DNA of 64,000 nt from Blasia pusilla (Eukaryota; Marchantiophyta; Marchantiopsida; Blasiales). A model generated the notes under the pieces. That model ran no database searches. It was given only the letters and a program-made list of their open reading frames with translations, and had not been told where the DNA came from. The stretch covers positions 20,150,001 to 20,214,000 of the forward strand of contig CM114272.1 of the NCBI GenBank assembly GCA_050084515.1, given 5' to 3'. The position numbers were made by a program, and so were the translations under genes. Each line of letters opens with the position of its first letter. Positions within the stretch are counted from its first letter, which is position 1. Shown piece after piece: positions 36,104-47,363 of the stretch.

Positions 36104-36430
36104 AGCAAGTAACCATATAATCTGAATAATCTTAAAGGCAAATAAGAGAGATCTTGATGCAAAGAGTTATAAGTTCTAAGTGCTTCTAAGGTAGTTGTTA
36201 TTTTACCATACGATGGAAGTGTACAAGTTGATCATCGAGATATAATTGTACGAATACATGGAGGAGGAGTAAGATGTATATCTAATTTCAACAAGGCATA
36301 TATTCCATTAAACTTTGTGTTGTTATTTATATATGGGGAAGCAAGTTCGCATCCTATAATATCCTACGAGGGGATCACAATATCCATGAAATATTACTTA
36401 TGGGGATGCGGGACCTGCTAAATTAGAAGT
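36104..36430 (+). pseudogene. Helitron-like N-terminal domain, part 2
   Basis: Continues part 1 after the Gypsy A insertion. In shifting frames the sequence reads DLDAKSYKF, VVVILPYDGSVQVDHRDIIV, HGGGVRCISN and YIPLNFVLLFIYGE, matching the family text (DIIV..R.GGLQRISELHPAYMPLQYPLLFPYGE). Multiple stops. Confidence 0.85.
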
Positions 36431-36447
36431 GTTATATGATAACATGA

Positions 36448-37900
36448 ATGAGGATAGAATTAATGATGATATTATTAAGGAGACAAGAACAAAGAGTGTT
36501 ACAATTTTGCAATTTGCATGTTTTTTACTTCAAATATGAATTGGAGGGGAAAATGAAAATCAACTTATTGGATTTTGTGACCTTACTCAATAATATATGG
36601 ATACGCTTCTATGTTGTGCACCCTCTTTGATTGTCACATAACTTTGGAGATCACGAGTTGTGTTTATGTTGTTAAATATTTATATAAATGCTGAAATATT
36701 TAAGTTGTCAAAAGATGTTGATAAATCGAGACTTCCAAAAATTATTGATGAGATAGCATTATATCTTGATGCAAGGTATAATCTTACTAACTTCATTATA
36801 TCTTACATTGTTGTTTTTTCCCAACTTAAATTTATCTATTTAGTCTTTATACTTGGGTTTTTTTCCATATATATACATTCTTTAGAAGCATGTTGGCAAA
36901 TTTTCTAGTTTAGTTTGTATGGAGAACATCCAAGGATTGTATGATTGGAATTTCACCTTTCGGAACAACATCAATTTTACTTTCATGATGTTAATGCTAC
37001 TTATAATGTTCTCCAACAAAGTGGAGAGACGACTTTCACACAATGGTTTGCAACAATTGGAGAAATAAGACTTGGATTCGTAGAGTCCAAAGAAGAAATG
37101 GTTGTGGGCATCCTATAGGTCATTTATATTTTACTCATCTAGGTAAATACTAGATCTTAAGTTATTTTAATAATTTTTATGTGCCACGTTCTAAAGTATG
37201 GAACTATTTTAGATTAGGATGAGCTAATTTATTTCACTTCTTCGTAGATGGAGGAGAACGTCATTGGTAGAGATTACCCCTCTATCATATTCGAGGAACA
37301 ACTTCTTACGAATGCTTGAGAATTGTAGATGGAGTATTATGTCCTACATTCAAGGAGGCTGACATCCAATTGGGACTTCTTGAGAATGATAGGAAAGTGT
37401 TTCTCTTGCTTTGAAGAAGTGCATGGTATTGGTAAGGGTTCTTCTCTCCGTTGTCTATTTGCAATCATTTTAGCTTAGAACACACTTGCCTAACTTGCTA
37501 CACTATGGAATCAATTTTTGGTTCTACTTATGGAAGATCTATTAGATGAGCAACAACAAGTAAGCGTTCATTTGTACCACTTCTTACATCCTTTCTTCTT
37601 TCTTGATATTAAGTTATTTTCAATTGAATAAAATCATAGGATTTCTATATTTATAACATTCTTTGTTTGCAGAAAACAAGAATTCATAATCTTCCCATTG
37701 ATGATGCTATCATAAATAATGCGTTAATCGAAGTGCATTATTATTTGCAAGATCAAGGAAAGAGATTTTCAAATTTTCCACATATGCCCCAAGCTAACTT
37801 TCAACTCTTCACTCACCTTCATATTTAGGGGAACAAGACTTATGTTTTGATATAGACAACTTATATGAACGAGTACAATGGGGAGAAGCAAGTTTGAATG
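36448..37900 (+). pseudogene. Helitron RepHel middle part with large deletion
   Basis: Early text (LQFACFLFQI, QYM) is the segment before the Rep nuclease, but the HUH motifs are absent: the sequence jumps to KDVDKSRLPKIIDEI and YLDARY, which lie after Rep. Then EACWQIF, FHLSEQ, TFTQWFATI, RIVDGVLCPTFKEAD and GLLEND follow, the region leading into the helicase, and LPIDDAIINNALIEV at 37.7 kb. The helicase Walker A/B part was not found. So the nuclease and ATPase core are both lost. Confidence 0.8.
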
Positions 37901-38367
37901 AACGAAAATGAGTTATTTGGGATGGCATACATGATGAGCACGATCACATTTTCCAAGTTGCTCTACCATCTCAAAAACATTCTTCATCGATGGTCCATGT
38001 AGAACATGAAAGATATTTTTGTACACTCTTTTGCTTGCAAGTGAGCAAAGTTCAAGAGGTATAACTTTGGCGTACCAAAAGTAATAACCGATGCGAACTT
38101 ATTAATCTTATCTATTGAAATTCTCCTAACCGATTTTGTGATATTGACTTCTTCAAAGATACTACTATTTCGACATCAAGAGTAGAGATGTTGACAATAT
38201 AAATATAAACATTATGTCTTGATTTCTCAGGCACATAACCTAGAGTCTACATATTTTCTTTTGGATTTTTTCTGGAGATTTTGGATAGTAATTATATATT
38301 ACTTCTTATCACTAATTCACAATATGTTTACATGCAGAAACATATTTATCTTAGCGGCGATTATATT

Positions 38368-38819
38368 CTAAATGAGGGAATGAGTCATATATCCCATTGG
38401 ATTTCTAAACATATATTTGCCTTCTGGACAACCTTCACATAGGTTGTGTTTGAATATTGGTGCATCAATCATGCTCTTACAAAATATGAATGGGTCACAA
38501 GTACAAGAGAACAAGACTAGAATGGTAATTCGTGGATTCATGCAACATTGCAGGGACGTTAAAATCATCACAAGGAACAATATTGGAGATCAAGCTTTTA
38601 TGTCACGTATCTCATTGATCGCATCTGACTTTGATTTGCCATTTGATTTACTAAGATTTCAATTCCCTATTCGTTTAGTTTTTGCTATGACTATTAATAT
38701 GTCGTAAGGTCAAACTCTACAAAAATTTGGGATTTATTTGCCCATTCTCGTATTCTCTTATGGTCAATTGTATGTAGCTTTATTAGGAGTAGAGAAGAGA
38801 AGTTCCTTCCGGAGCACTA
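38368..38819 (+). pseudogene. Helitron Pif1-type helicase C-terminus
   Basis: Frame 38417-38707 has LCLNIGASIMLLQNM, VIRGFMQHC, NNIGDQAF, SLIASDFDLPF, RFQFPIRLVFAMTINMS and, after a stop, GQTLQKFGIYL and YGQLYVALLGV, the C-terminal Pif1 motifs V and VI region. It is cut at 38819 by the LTR-like segment. Confidence 0.87.
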
Positions 38820-39438
38820 TGTCGTGCGCATACATATCGCTACACAACATACATCGCTGGTCACATTTAAACCACACAACACCGATCTTTCCCACACATG
38901 GGTCGATCCACGCATGTACAAAAATCAACTCATACATATACATGGAGATCACACAACCAAAAATAAAGAGTAGTAAAAACGGCACACCCGGCCTAAAACT
39001 CCACTCCTCAATCTACATCGGCATATCGAGCTTCGTCCACCCTGTACTATCAAGGAATGCGGACGCTAGCACCCTAGTCGTATCTCACACACATACAAGG
39101 GATGTGCTCCAACGGCCCAACATGAGAAAGATGGCTTAGGATATCCATCTTCCTCTCTTATATAGGGTTGGGAAGAGCCAAAAGGCTCTTCCCCTAAAAA
39201 TAGCCCTCTCCTTGGTAACCTGCGCACACAGGTTACTAGGGGCGGGTGACCTGGTCAACAAGTCACCCGGCTGTGAAAGACCTCAACATGAAAGTTGTCA
39301 AAAATGAAGTTCCTAACACAATGGACCTATCCTCAACTTCATCCGACACCATGGGACAAATTTACACTCAAGATAGTCCGTTGGCTCCTACGCCCTATCC
39401 ACGATAGATCTCGGCCTATCGGCTACTCAGATGTGACA
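38820..39438 (-). repeat. LTR-like segment of the Gypsy A/B family (619 bp)
   Basis: Ends TGTCGTGCG and GATGTGACA (TG..CA). Read on the minus strand it holds a good TATA box (TATATAAG, from plus 39158-39165), and next to it a perfect hairpin at 39170-39193. This fits an LTR in the same orientation as Gypsy A and B. The first ~139 bp are repeated at 39440-39578. I see no target duplication around it. Confidence 0.6.
39170..39193. other. Perfect 10-bp hairpin in the LTR-like segment
   Basis: GGGAAGAGCC, loop AAAA, then GGCTCTTCCC. It adjoins the TATA-like box of the LTR. A terminator-like or regulatory role is possible but untested. Confidence 0.65.
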
Positions 39439-39439
39439 C

Positions 39440-39578
39440 CTGTCGTACGCATACATATCACTACACAACATACATCGCTGGTCACATCTACACCACACAA
39501 CACCGATCTTCCCCACACAGGGGTCGATCCACATATGTACAAAAATTAACTCATACATATACATGGGGATCACACAAC
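39440..39578 (-). repeat. Partial LTR at the 3' end of Gypsy B
   Basis: About 139 bp that match 38820-38958 closely (TGTCGTACGCATACATATCAC... to ATCACACAACC). On its inner side stands a C-rich tract (CGCCCCCCTAG, purine-rich on minus), which looks like a polypurine tract and has an equivalent at 26585-26592 in copy A. Only two bases (CC) separate it from the longer LTR-like segment. Confidence 0.6.
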
Positions 39579-39659
39579 CGCCCCCCTAGTTGGCAGTTGG
39601 ATCCCCCCAACTCCAGATAGAAAATATCACATCTCTCTGACATGATCTACTACTCTATA

Positions 39660-39840
39660 CACATCTCGGACACATCCATCGTCCTGTGGGAACCACATCA
39701 AGAGGGGGGGTCAGACATGACATATGCCACCCTCAAGAACAACCATCACATACCAACATGGTGGATACATCCCTCGGAGATCCGCACAACATACACCTCA
39801 AGCCTGCAGGTACCACTGCTAAGCTCGAATCTACCATCCC
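39660..39840 (-). pseudogene. Gypsy B PHD finger with in-frame stop
   Basis: RCMLCGSPRDVSTMLVCDGC is followed by S and a TGA codon, after which the same frame reads GWHMSCLTPPL and GRWMCPRC before its end. All eight C4HC3 ligands are therefore still encoded, but the stop after CDGCS removes half of the finger. The equivalent codon in copy A is Arg (CDGCSRGWH), so a CGA-to-TGA change is the simplest cause. Confidence 0.85.
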
Positions 39841-40968
39841 ATCTACGTTCGAAAGATGACATGGCGCACAATGGCGCACATGATCCTTCCGAATCATACC
39901 ATCCTGTCCCTCCAACATGAGAACTCCAATCGGTAATACCTCACGCTCACGTAGGATCGTGCGCCCTGCAGTGACATCTAGCGTCGTGGGTGCCGCCTGC
40001 TGTAAATACACGTAATCTCCAGGATGAAACCTCCTAATCCTTGGACGATAACCTCCTCCACGAATGGTCGCGTACCTCAATGTATCTCTATGCTGAGCAA
40101 TAGCTAAGTTCTCAAAGGCCATAGGCATAACTCTACGAAAAACTTCTGCCCTTTGAGAACCTGCTTGTACCCACACATCTAGATCCTCAAGATCTAACAC
40201 CTCCGCCATGTCACGTCGAATCGCTGCACGTAAATTTGGCTCTCTCCCAAAGAGCAAAAATTACGGTGAAAATAATGCCAAGGATGCCTGCCGACTAAAG
40301 CGATAACCCATAACCAACCATGGAAATTGTAGGTCCCACTCCCTCAACTGTCCCCGCTGCAAGCCATACTTGCGCAATCCTCTTTTCACTGTCTGTACCA
40401 CTCTCTCCGCCAACCCATCTGCCTCAAGATGATCTCTGGACGTGGTGTAGTGATCTATCAGCGCCCGATCACACAAGATCTCAAACTCTCCCCTGAACTC
40501 GGTACCCTGGTCAGTCAACACCTCCGCCGGTGCACCAAAGTGACTAAGCACACGATCTAGAAACGCATAAGATGTTCCCTTGCTCACCTTGTCTGGTAGT
40601 GCCACCAACTCTATCCTCTTGGAGAAATGCTCCACCATGACCAACACGTACCTATGATGATGCCCCGTCAATGGGAAAGGTCTCGCAAAGTCTAAACTCC
40701 ACTGATAACCTAAACCCATAATCGGAAAAGGATGTAACTGCGGAGTGGGAGCATTGAAGGATGCTCGCACTCTGTCACATACCATACATCTGGCCACAAA
40801 CTGCTGTACACCAGTTTGCATGCCGTGCCACCAATACTGAACCTGGAGTAAGCTGTAAGTAAGCTTTACTTCGAAATGTTCCAACTCCTCATGGGCATGT
40901 CGCACTACACATGCTGGCTGGGAAGGATGAGGTACCACTCGTATCCTACCATCTCCCCATACCCGCAA
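39790..40968 (-). pseudogene. Gypsy B integrase
   Basis: Frame 40261-40968 holds the zinc finger (HAHEELEH..., CMVCD) and the full DDE core: WSLDFARPF, EVLTDQGTEF and the ADGLAERVVQTVKR segment with the Glu. It stops near 40261 and continues in frame 39733-40257 (REPNLRAAIRRDM, MLRYATIRGGGY, then the barrel ILREREVLPIGVLMLEG). Only one stop and no frameshift appears to separate the two parts (the second begins one codon later in the same phase). Confidence 0.9.
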
Positions 40969-41004
40969 AATGTGAGTCCCCTCCCACTTGAACCTCTTGG
41001 CTCT

Positions 41005-42721
41005 CTATAGGATCCGATCCCGCTCCCTAACACTCACTGTACTTGCTATGATGCCTGTGCGCAAGAACTCCACAACCTCCACGTCGGCATGGATATCACG
41101 GCCACATGTCGCCTCCTCACTAACCTCGAGATCGAAAGACTCATCATCCAATCCCACCACTGGAGTCACTACCTGTGGCTGACCTGCCATAGTCAACCAA
41201 CAAAGATAGGCAGATGCATGCCAACCGGGCACCATCTCCTCATCACTTTCTCTGTGCCATCGAGCTCTTGTGTCGTCTCTCTGACTCGGACATGGGTTAG
41301 GACACAACCCATCCGCATCCTGGTTCAGCCGACTTGGCCTATGAACCACCTCAAACTCATACTCATGTAGAAATATAGCCCACCTGGCAAGCTTTCCTGT
41401 AAGCTTGTCGGACTCCATCAACCACCTCAATGGCTGATGATCAGTGATAAGTGTGAATGGGTTGCCGAATAAATAGCACCTCAAATGTGCCACGGCCCAC
41501 ACTGCAGCCAATCACTCTCCCTCGTAGGAACTGTATTTCGCCTATGCAAGGTTGTTCGATCAGCTCGCGTAAGCTACAATGAACTCCCTCTCCTCGTCAT
41601 CCCTCTGCGTAAGCACTGCTCCTAGACCCAACATGCTCCAATCCGTATGTAATTGGAATGGGCGACCCCTAACCGGTCTCTGTAAAATGTCTGAGGACGT
41701 CAACCTGTCCTTGAGCTCCTGAAATGCTCGCTCCTGATAATCTCCCCACAACCAAACCTGATCAAATCTCGTCAACAAGGTCAAAGACTTTGCGATCACA
41801 CTAAAACCCTTGACATACCGTCGATAGAAGTTTTCAGTCCAAGAAATGCTCGGACTCGACTCACATCTATAGGGCATGGAATCTGCGCAATAGGCTCTAC
41901 CTTTGTCTGTTGCACCATATACCCTAAACCCTAATCCACTCGGGTATATGGTGTGTCCCAAGTACTCAATCTGCTCCTGAACGAATCTGCACTTGCCTGG
42001 ATGTAACTTCAGTCCATGTAACTGCAATCGCCAAAAAACCTCCTCCAAGTGTTGCTCATGCTCCTCAACCGTGGAACTGAAGATAAGAATATCATCTATG
42101 TAACATCGTACAAAACCCAAGCCAGTCAGAATCCTATCCATCACTCTTTGAAACTCTGCAGGCGCGTTCTTCAACCCAAATGGTAAGAACCGCCACTGAT
42201 ATAAGCAATCTCTCTCGAACCGATCTATCCCGAAGAATACTGATAGGAAGCTGATGATAGCCAACACGGAGATCTAAAGTACTGAAGATCTTTGCATGCC
42301 CTACCGCATCAAAGATCTCCTCAAGAGTAGGCATGGCCTACCGATCTGACCTCGTCTGTCGGCTGATAGGACGGTTATCTCCACACATCCGCCTATCCGT
42401 CCAATTGCCATACATATCCTTCTTCGCCGACATGATTGTGGCAGATGCATACTCCCCATGTGATAACTTCACAAGTCTTGCCTCCAACAAGTCATGACTC
42501 CTGCTCTAAATCAAGGCTTGCTCCATATGAGAATATTTGTAGGGTCGACGAAAGATCGCCGTATCACTAGCCAACTCAATCCGTATCCCGAGATTCTTGA
42601 GCGTACCCAAGTCTCTCATACTGAAGGCAAAACAACTAACATGCCCTCTCATAAACCTATGAACTCGTCGTCGCTCTCCTCCTATCAACTTGAGACCTAT
42701 CACAGGCTCCCAAGTCTCCAC
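41005..42721 (-). pseudogene. Gypsy B reverse transcriptase and RNase H
   Basis: RT begins around 42721 (IRIELASDTAIFRRPY, the pre-RT strand). Later the finger LPFGLKNAPAEFQRVMD and the catalytic YIDD box at 42091-42102 (CYIDDILIFSSTVEEHE) are intact in frame 41560-42267. RNase H: LHTDWSMLGLGAVLTQRDD, EFIVAYAS; then AAVWAVAHLR and TDHQPLRWLM in 41005-41511, with a stop between. A frame change sits near 42134-42334. A linker to integrase follows. Confidence 0.9.
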
Positions 42722-42763
42722 CGTGACCTTACTCGGAGAGGACGCAACCTCCAGCTTTGGTTG

Positions 42764-43244
42764 CTATGTAGCAACCCTAGCCACCTTCGCAACAGCCACT
42801 CCACTCTGACCTCCTACACCATGCTCCGCATCCGAAAAATGAACATGTGCTATTCTATCCGCCTTCACACTCTCTACTCGAACGACGTCCCAGGAAGTCC
42901 ATGGGTGCCTATCTCTCCTCGTCTTGCGCCCAGCCAATGCCTGTATAGACCCTGTAGGCAATAGTCCAACTTGTGGACGTGACGGCATGGATGACACTCG
43001 CATCCGTCTCTGCTCACCCATACCTAGGTTGACTATCCATGTGAGACACTTGAGGTCCATCGCTTGCCCAAATACCTGTCTCCGGGATGCCTCAATCATC
43101 CCTAGCACCGTCGTAGTACCGGTAGCGAACCCCATGGCGCACTCGTGCTCATCTGCTGTAGGCTCCTCCAATGCTCAGGTCACCTCATCCCAAATCATGC
43201 CTGGCCCTCCGTGACGAAAGGCATGGGATGCTAGGAAGCTCACC
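42764..43244 (-). pseudogene. Gypsy B methyltransferase, C-terminal part
   Basis: Continues the methyltransferase after the CACTA insertion. Text: GELPSIPCLSS, GPGMIWDEVT, then ADEHECAMGFATGTTTV and EASRRQVFGQAMDL. The last two match the family's target-recognition end and motif X (R..LG.A type) by position and by the copy A equivalent. One stop (TGA near 43177) lies between. The region 42764-42900 leads into RT. Confidence 0.78.
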
Positions 43245-43275
43245 CACTAGAATAATTCCATAGTTTTATGACTGG
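43245..43275. repeat. CACTA left terminal inverted repeat
   Basis: CACTAGAATAATTCCATAG then TTTTATGACT; the right end (55607-55636) read on the minus strand is CACTAGAAGAAAATAGTAG then TTTTTATGACT. The repeat is about 28-30 bp and imperfect, with the outermost eight bases identical. Confidence 0.88.
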
Positions 43276-43910
43276 CTCATATGACTCCCTCAAGTCATAT
43301 ATGCCTTAAAATGACTGGAAATGACTGATGACTCATGGAGTCATGAAAGCCTAGTCATCTACCATAACATGACTTGAGTCATTTTAGGATGAGAGACCTA
43401 GTCATTCATTTAAATGATTGACACGTCAGTAAAGTCATATAATATGACGACCATATCATCATATGATGTGGCAAGTCGTCAAGTATGACTACTTAAATCA
43501 TGACACATGTCATATTGTATGAGTCAACTGTAGTCATATTGTTCGGAGAATTTCATAAAATTGACTTCACATTCAATTCTATGACTAAGCTTTCAAATAT
43601 GACTAATTCATATTGATCATTTTTTTCGTCTAAATGACTTTAAATGGTTATATACGACTCAATAAATGACACAGTCTTTGTGTATGACTCAAGTCTGACT
43701 ACTTTGTATGACTTCATGCTTTGTGAATATGACTAGGAACTTAAATATGTGATTGTTTTAAATGACTCCATGTTTCTTTTGATACATTTTTTCTTGTGAC
43801 TAGAATCTAACTTCTATATGATTGATATTTTGCATGACAGGTTTGAATGACTCCACGATTCATTAATATGAGTGCATGATAGATGAATATGACTAGGTAC
43901 TTTTTTATCT
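43260..43910. repeat. CACTA left subterminal repeats (ATGACT motif)
   Basis: TATGACT, AATGACT and the complement AGTCAT occur dozens of times in both orientations within 650 bp. In En/Spm a 12-bp subterminal motif is the binding site of the TnpA protein; here ATGACT probably plays that role. The equivalent cluster at the right end is at 55370-55620. Confidence 0.85.
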
Positions 43911-45382
43911 CCCACTTTGGCCTGAATCATGTGCCTTATAACTGGCATGAGATTCCTCGAATTCTCTCCCTCCAATACCCCGAGCATATGAAAGAGAAAT
44001 AAAAGTTAGTGTACTATAATAAATAAACACAGAGAATGAAAGAATAATGTATCCCACACAAAATCTTACTGAAAATGGTATATAACATATCATTGTAGTT
44101 ACCCTTTTGACTTGGATCGGATGGAATGTCGGCCCAGTATCCTTATTCACGAATGGAGGATCAGGTACATCTTCCTCCTCATCATTCTGGTATTTTGAAT
44201 CTTCAGTTGGCATATAATATGGATCTTTCATTTTATTATCCTTAAGGCTTTCAAGCATTGAAGGACCTGGTAAGCTCTCCAAGACCTTTGATGTCAATCT
44301 CAAACTTCGTCGCTTTTCCACTACCTCTGCCACTATTGCTCTACAACACGAGGCTTTCTTGGATGCCTTTGCTGGTCTCAGCCTTTCCAAACAATATGAT
44401 TTCATCATCAATCATCTATGTAAGATCATGCAAGTCTCATTTTCTACGAAGAAGGAAACTACATGCAAGAAGGAATGGAAAACCATGCAATATTATTGCA
44501 ATTCACATCTCATGCAAGGTAGTGAGCTACTTACTCTGAGGGAATAGCACCAATAATTTTTGCTGCTCTTCTTTGTTTTCCCTTATCTTCCGTGCCCGTT
44601 CTTGTTCAATCAAGAGTAGAGCATGAAGGTCCTTATCCAATAGGTCTGGACTCTCAAATCCATCCCCAATATTAGAGTTCTCCAAGTTTGAAGAGTTTGT
44701 GGGCGTATTAGGATGTCTAAAGTTGTCATTACCTTGACCATCTGGCTCCATTATAATGTGCAGACGTGATGTTTCTCTCTCATAAGTCATTGCCTCTCTT
44801 TCAAAACCCTTAGATGTTTCTTGCCCCTCTGTACTCAAATCATAAGCCACCACATTTTTTTCTGAGATCAGCCCTCTCCATGGTTGCACTCAGATTTGAA
44901 AGGTGCCCTATAGAATCGGGTCTACACACACTTGACGTATTACTACTCTCTGTGACTGTAGATGTAGTGGAAATCCTATTTTGCATCTCGTAATTATTTT
45001 CCTGGCCTTGGTCAAGTTCCCTTATCTTCCCTATCTTATCCTCTTGTTCATGTGCATTTGCACATTTTAATTCACCATCAGAAACAATGCTTTCATCACC
45101 CTTGATATTATCCTCTCTAGGGACATTCTCTACATCACTCGGCAAGGGCCCCCATCTCTCATCAATAAGATCATCATACACCACGAAACGATACACACAT
45201 ATCTCACTCTTGTTTTTGTGACGTCTCCACTTCAAGGCCCAAGCCTGATGATTCAGCCCATCAGGAAGTTCCCCACTTGCATCATGTAGGCCTTTAGAAG
45301 CAAGAATAGCCTCAAGGTCTGATTGAGTTCCCCCCTTACCACCTATTATACTACCTTGGAGGGCATATGAATGGCCCTCCAT
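43905..45382 (-). pseudogene. CACTA second gene, function unknown
   Basis: Three frames, probably exons or a broken gene: 44840-45382 (LNHQAWALKWRRHKNKSEIC, VVYDDLIDERWGPLPSD), 44527-44889 (ends in a coiled stretch IEQERARKIRENKEEQQK) and 43905-44411 (basic, VEKRRSLRLTSKVLESLPGP). The place downstream of the TNP2 gene, near the element end, is where En/Spm elements often carry their DNA-binding TnpA protein. I recognise no domain, so a TnpA-like role is inference and host-gene capture is an alternative. Confidence 0.5.
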
Positions 45383-45690
45383 TATGAAAGGTTCTATTGA
45401 AAAATGTCGTCAAGGAGTTGAATCAAGAGAGTTATCATGCATGATTGAAAAATGCAAACATCTCACACAAAGGTTAAACTAGAACCATGACTTTTGACTC
45501 ACTTCTCAAAGCAAACCGCATATATGTCAAATATTTGAACAAAAGGAAAATTAAATATCTACATCCTCTTCGGAGCCCTCTCCTTCATAAAGCACTTATG
45601 TGGACACGTGGATGATAGGGACATTATTACAATCTCTATTTGCAGTCACCACCTCTTCAGCAATGACCTCTACAGCACCTAGAGTGTTAG

Positions 45691-46371
45691 CTAGGGCACT
45701 CTTCTTGATGGCATTTCAATCAGGTCAATTGCAACAGAATGTCCTTCATCTAGGTTTCCACGATCATAGATATCCGAAATTACTCGACAGGATCTAGCTT
45801 CTTTTCTCAAAACAACCTTCCATCCACTTCCTTCATTCGTATCTCTAAAAAAGACTTGTTCCACTTGAGATGGGAACACAAAGGGTTGATGGTTGATAGG
45901 TTCATAAGATCTAAGGTTTACAAGTAGGAAGCCTTCACGGTCTCGCTTCATGGATGGCATCCGTGATTTCCAATCTGCCCTCACCCACCTCCCTCTCATT
46001 AATATTACAGGTTGATCAACAATCCCGTAATCAAGCGCAATTACATCAACCGGAACTCCCACATATGAATAAGCACAATTCTGATCATCATTACCCTCAT
46101 CCAAAAATATTGCTCCAATTCCACTATCGTAAGTGGAGTATGCATTATATCCACCCTCTCCCTCTACCCTGTAGTGATTTCCATAAGCCTTCATAGACTT
46201 GTGTGAGAGAACTTTTGCTTGTGGAGGAATTGACAAAGCCGATAGCTCTTCATCCACCTTCCCATCTTTTTCCCTAGCATCTCGAAGGATAGCTGGTTGA
46301 ATCCACTTTTCAAAAGAAACTGATGCATTCTCAGCCTCAAATTTCCTGGTAGAAAGAAAGAACATCACCAA
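45691..46371 (-). pseudogene. CACTA transposase: DUF4216 part
   Basis: 226 codons. The first half has YSTYDSGIGAIF and VPVDVIALDYG, then the DUF4216 signature region VILMRGRWV, GFLLVNL and FVFPSQVEQVFFRD. DUF4216 is found C-terminal in plant CACTA transposases. It lacks a continuous frame with the DUF4218 part (46833-47363). Confidence 0.88.
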
Positions 46372-46832
46372 AGAATAAGGTGACGTGGAAGCTTAAACAA
46401 ACATGTAAGGTTCAGAAGATCAGGTTCAGGGTTTCCATACATTGAATTCATTGAATATAGTTGAAACTTACCTGCGCCACATGACCATAAAATCCATATT
46501 TTGTAGAACATAGTGGTGTGCCAAGATAATCATTTCTCGGGATAATCTGATTTCACGTCATGCATCTTCCAATTCCTCCCCTACGATCCCTTCTTCTTCG
46601 CCGTCATCCCATATTCGTGTCCTCACATCCTCAAATCTTTTCATATACTCAGTCACAAATCCCAGTGCCTCATCTTTGATATACCCCTCCGCCATACATC
46701 CCTATGGGCGAGCTTTAGATCTAACATATTTTTTCAGAGTACCCATGTATCTTTCCAATGGATACATCCATCGGCAAGCTAAAGGCCCACATATATCCAA
46801 TTTTTGGACAACGTGGATAAGAAGATGTGTCA

Positions 46833-47363
46833 TCACATCAAAAAATGATGGTGGAAAATGCATCTCCAATAGGCAAAGGTAATTGCTCTATCCTTATGTA
46901 GTTGTTCATAACATGTAGGATCATACACTTTACAACATAATAACCTAAATATCTTACTCAAACGCATGATTGATGAGCACATTGGATCCTTCATTAGCCC
47001 ACGAAGGGCAAAGGAAAGGATTTGGTGAATCAACACATGATAATCATGTGACTTCATGGATCCCAAATTCTTTTTAACCACGTGCTTCTTCAACTCCGCA
47101 CTATATCCTATAGGCACTTTCGTGGACTCAATCCTAGCTAGGAAAATGGACATTTCATGAGGTGATAAAACATAATCACATTGAGGTTTCACTAGCCCTG
47201 TTGCTTTACTTGGATGGGGTTGTAACCATAAGTGAGGTCGAATTCCACGAGCCTCCATATCTCTTCTAACCTTCACTGTATCCTTCATCCCAAATAGAGT
47301 CTTAACTAGATTCTCAGATATATTCTTCTCCACATGCATAACATCTAGGGTGTGTCGTATCAA
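46833..47363 (-). pseudogene. CACTA transposase: TNP2 end and DUF4218 part
   Basis: 176 codons starting HTLDVMHVEKNISENLV, the end of the Transposase_21 domain with its conserved D and H residues, then DUF4218 text: LSPHEMSIFLARI, KVPIGYSAELKKHVV, HDYHVLIHQILSFALRG and YEQLHKD. It continues from the frames at 47436-48407. Confidence 0.9.

Larger units (their letters stand above)
23242..38819 (+). mobile_element. Helitron, decayed and split by Gypsy copy A
   Basis: A rolling-circle transposon on the plus strand. A plausible 5' end is TCTATACTATTATTGAAG at 23242, preceded by A as Helitrons insert into AT. Coding remains are Helitron-like N domain (25.8-26.45 kb, continued at 36.1-36.4 kb), later RepHel parts (36.45-37.9 kb) and the Pif1-helicase C-terminus (38.37-38.8 kb). 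The HUH nuclease motifs and the Walker motifs of the helicase are not visible, so the copy is non-autonomous. The 3' hairpin and CTRR end were not found; the element is cut at 38819 by LTR-like sequence. Confidence 0.82.
39440..43244 (-). mobile_element. Gypsy copy B, 3' portion (methyltransferase end, RT, RNase H, integrase, PHD)
   Basis: Same family and domain order as copy A, better preserved. The element continues beyond the CACTA insertion at 55637-~59.4 kb. The junction is exact: ...GGAAGCTCACC before the CACTA and ACC again after it, and the methyltransferase sequence joins across. Copy B is inactive through scattered stops and frameshifts as well as the insertion. Confidence 0.9.
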
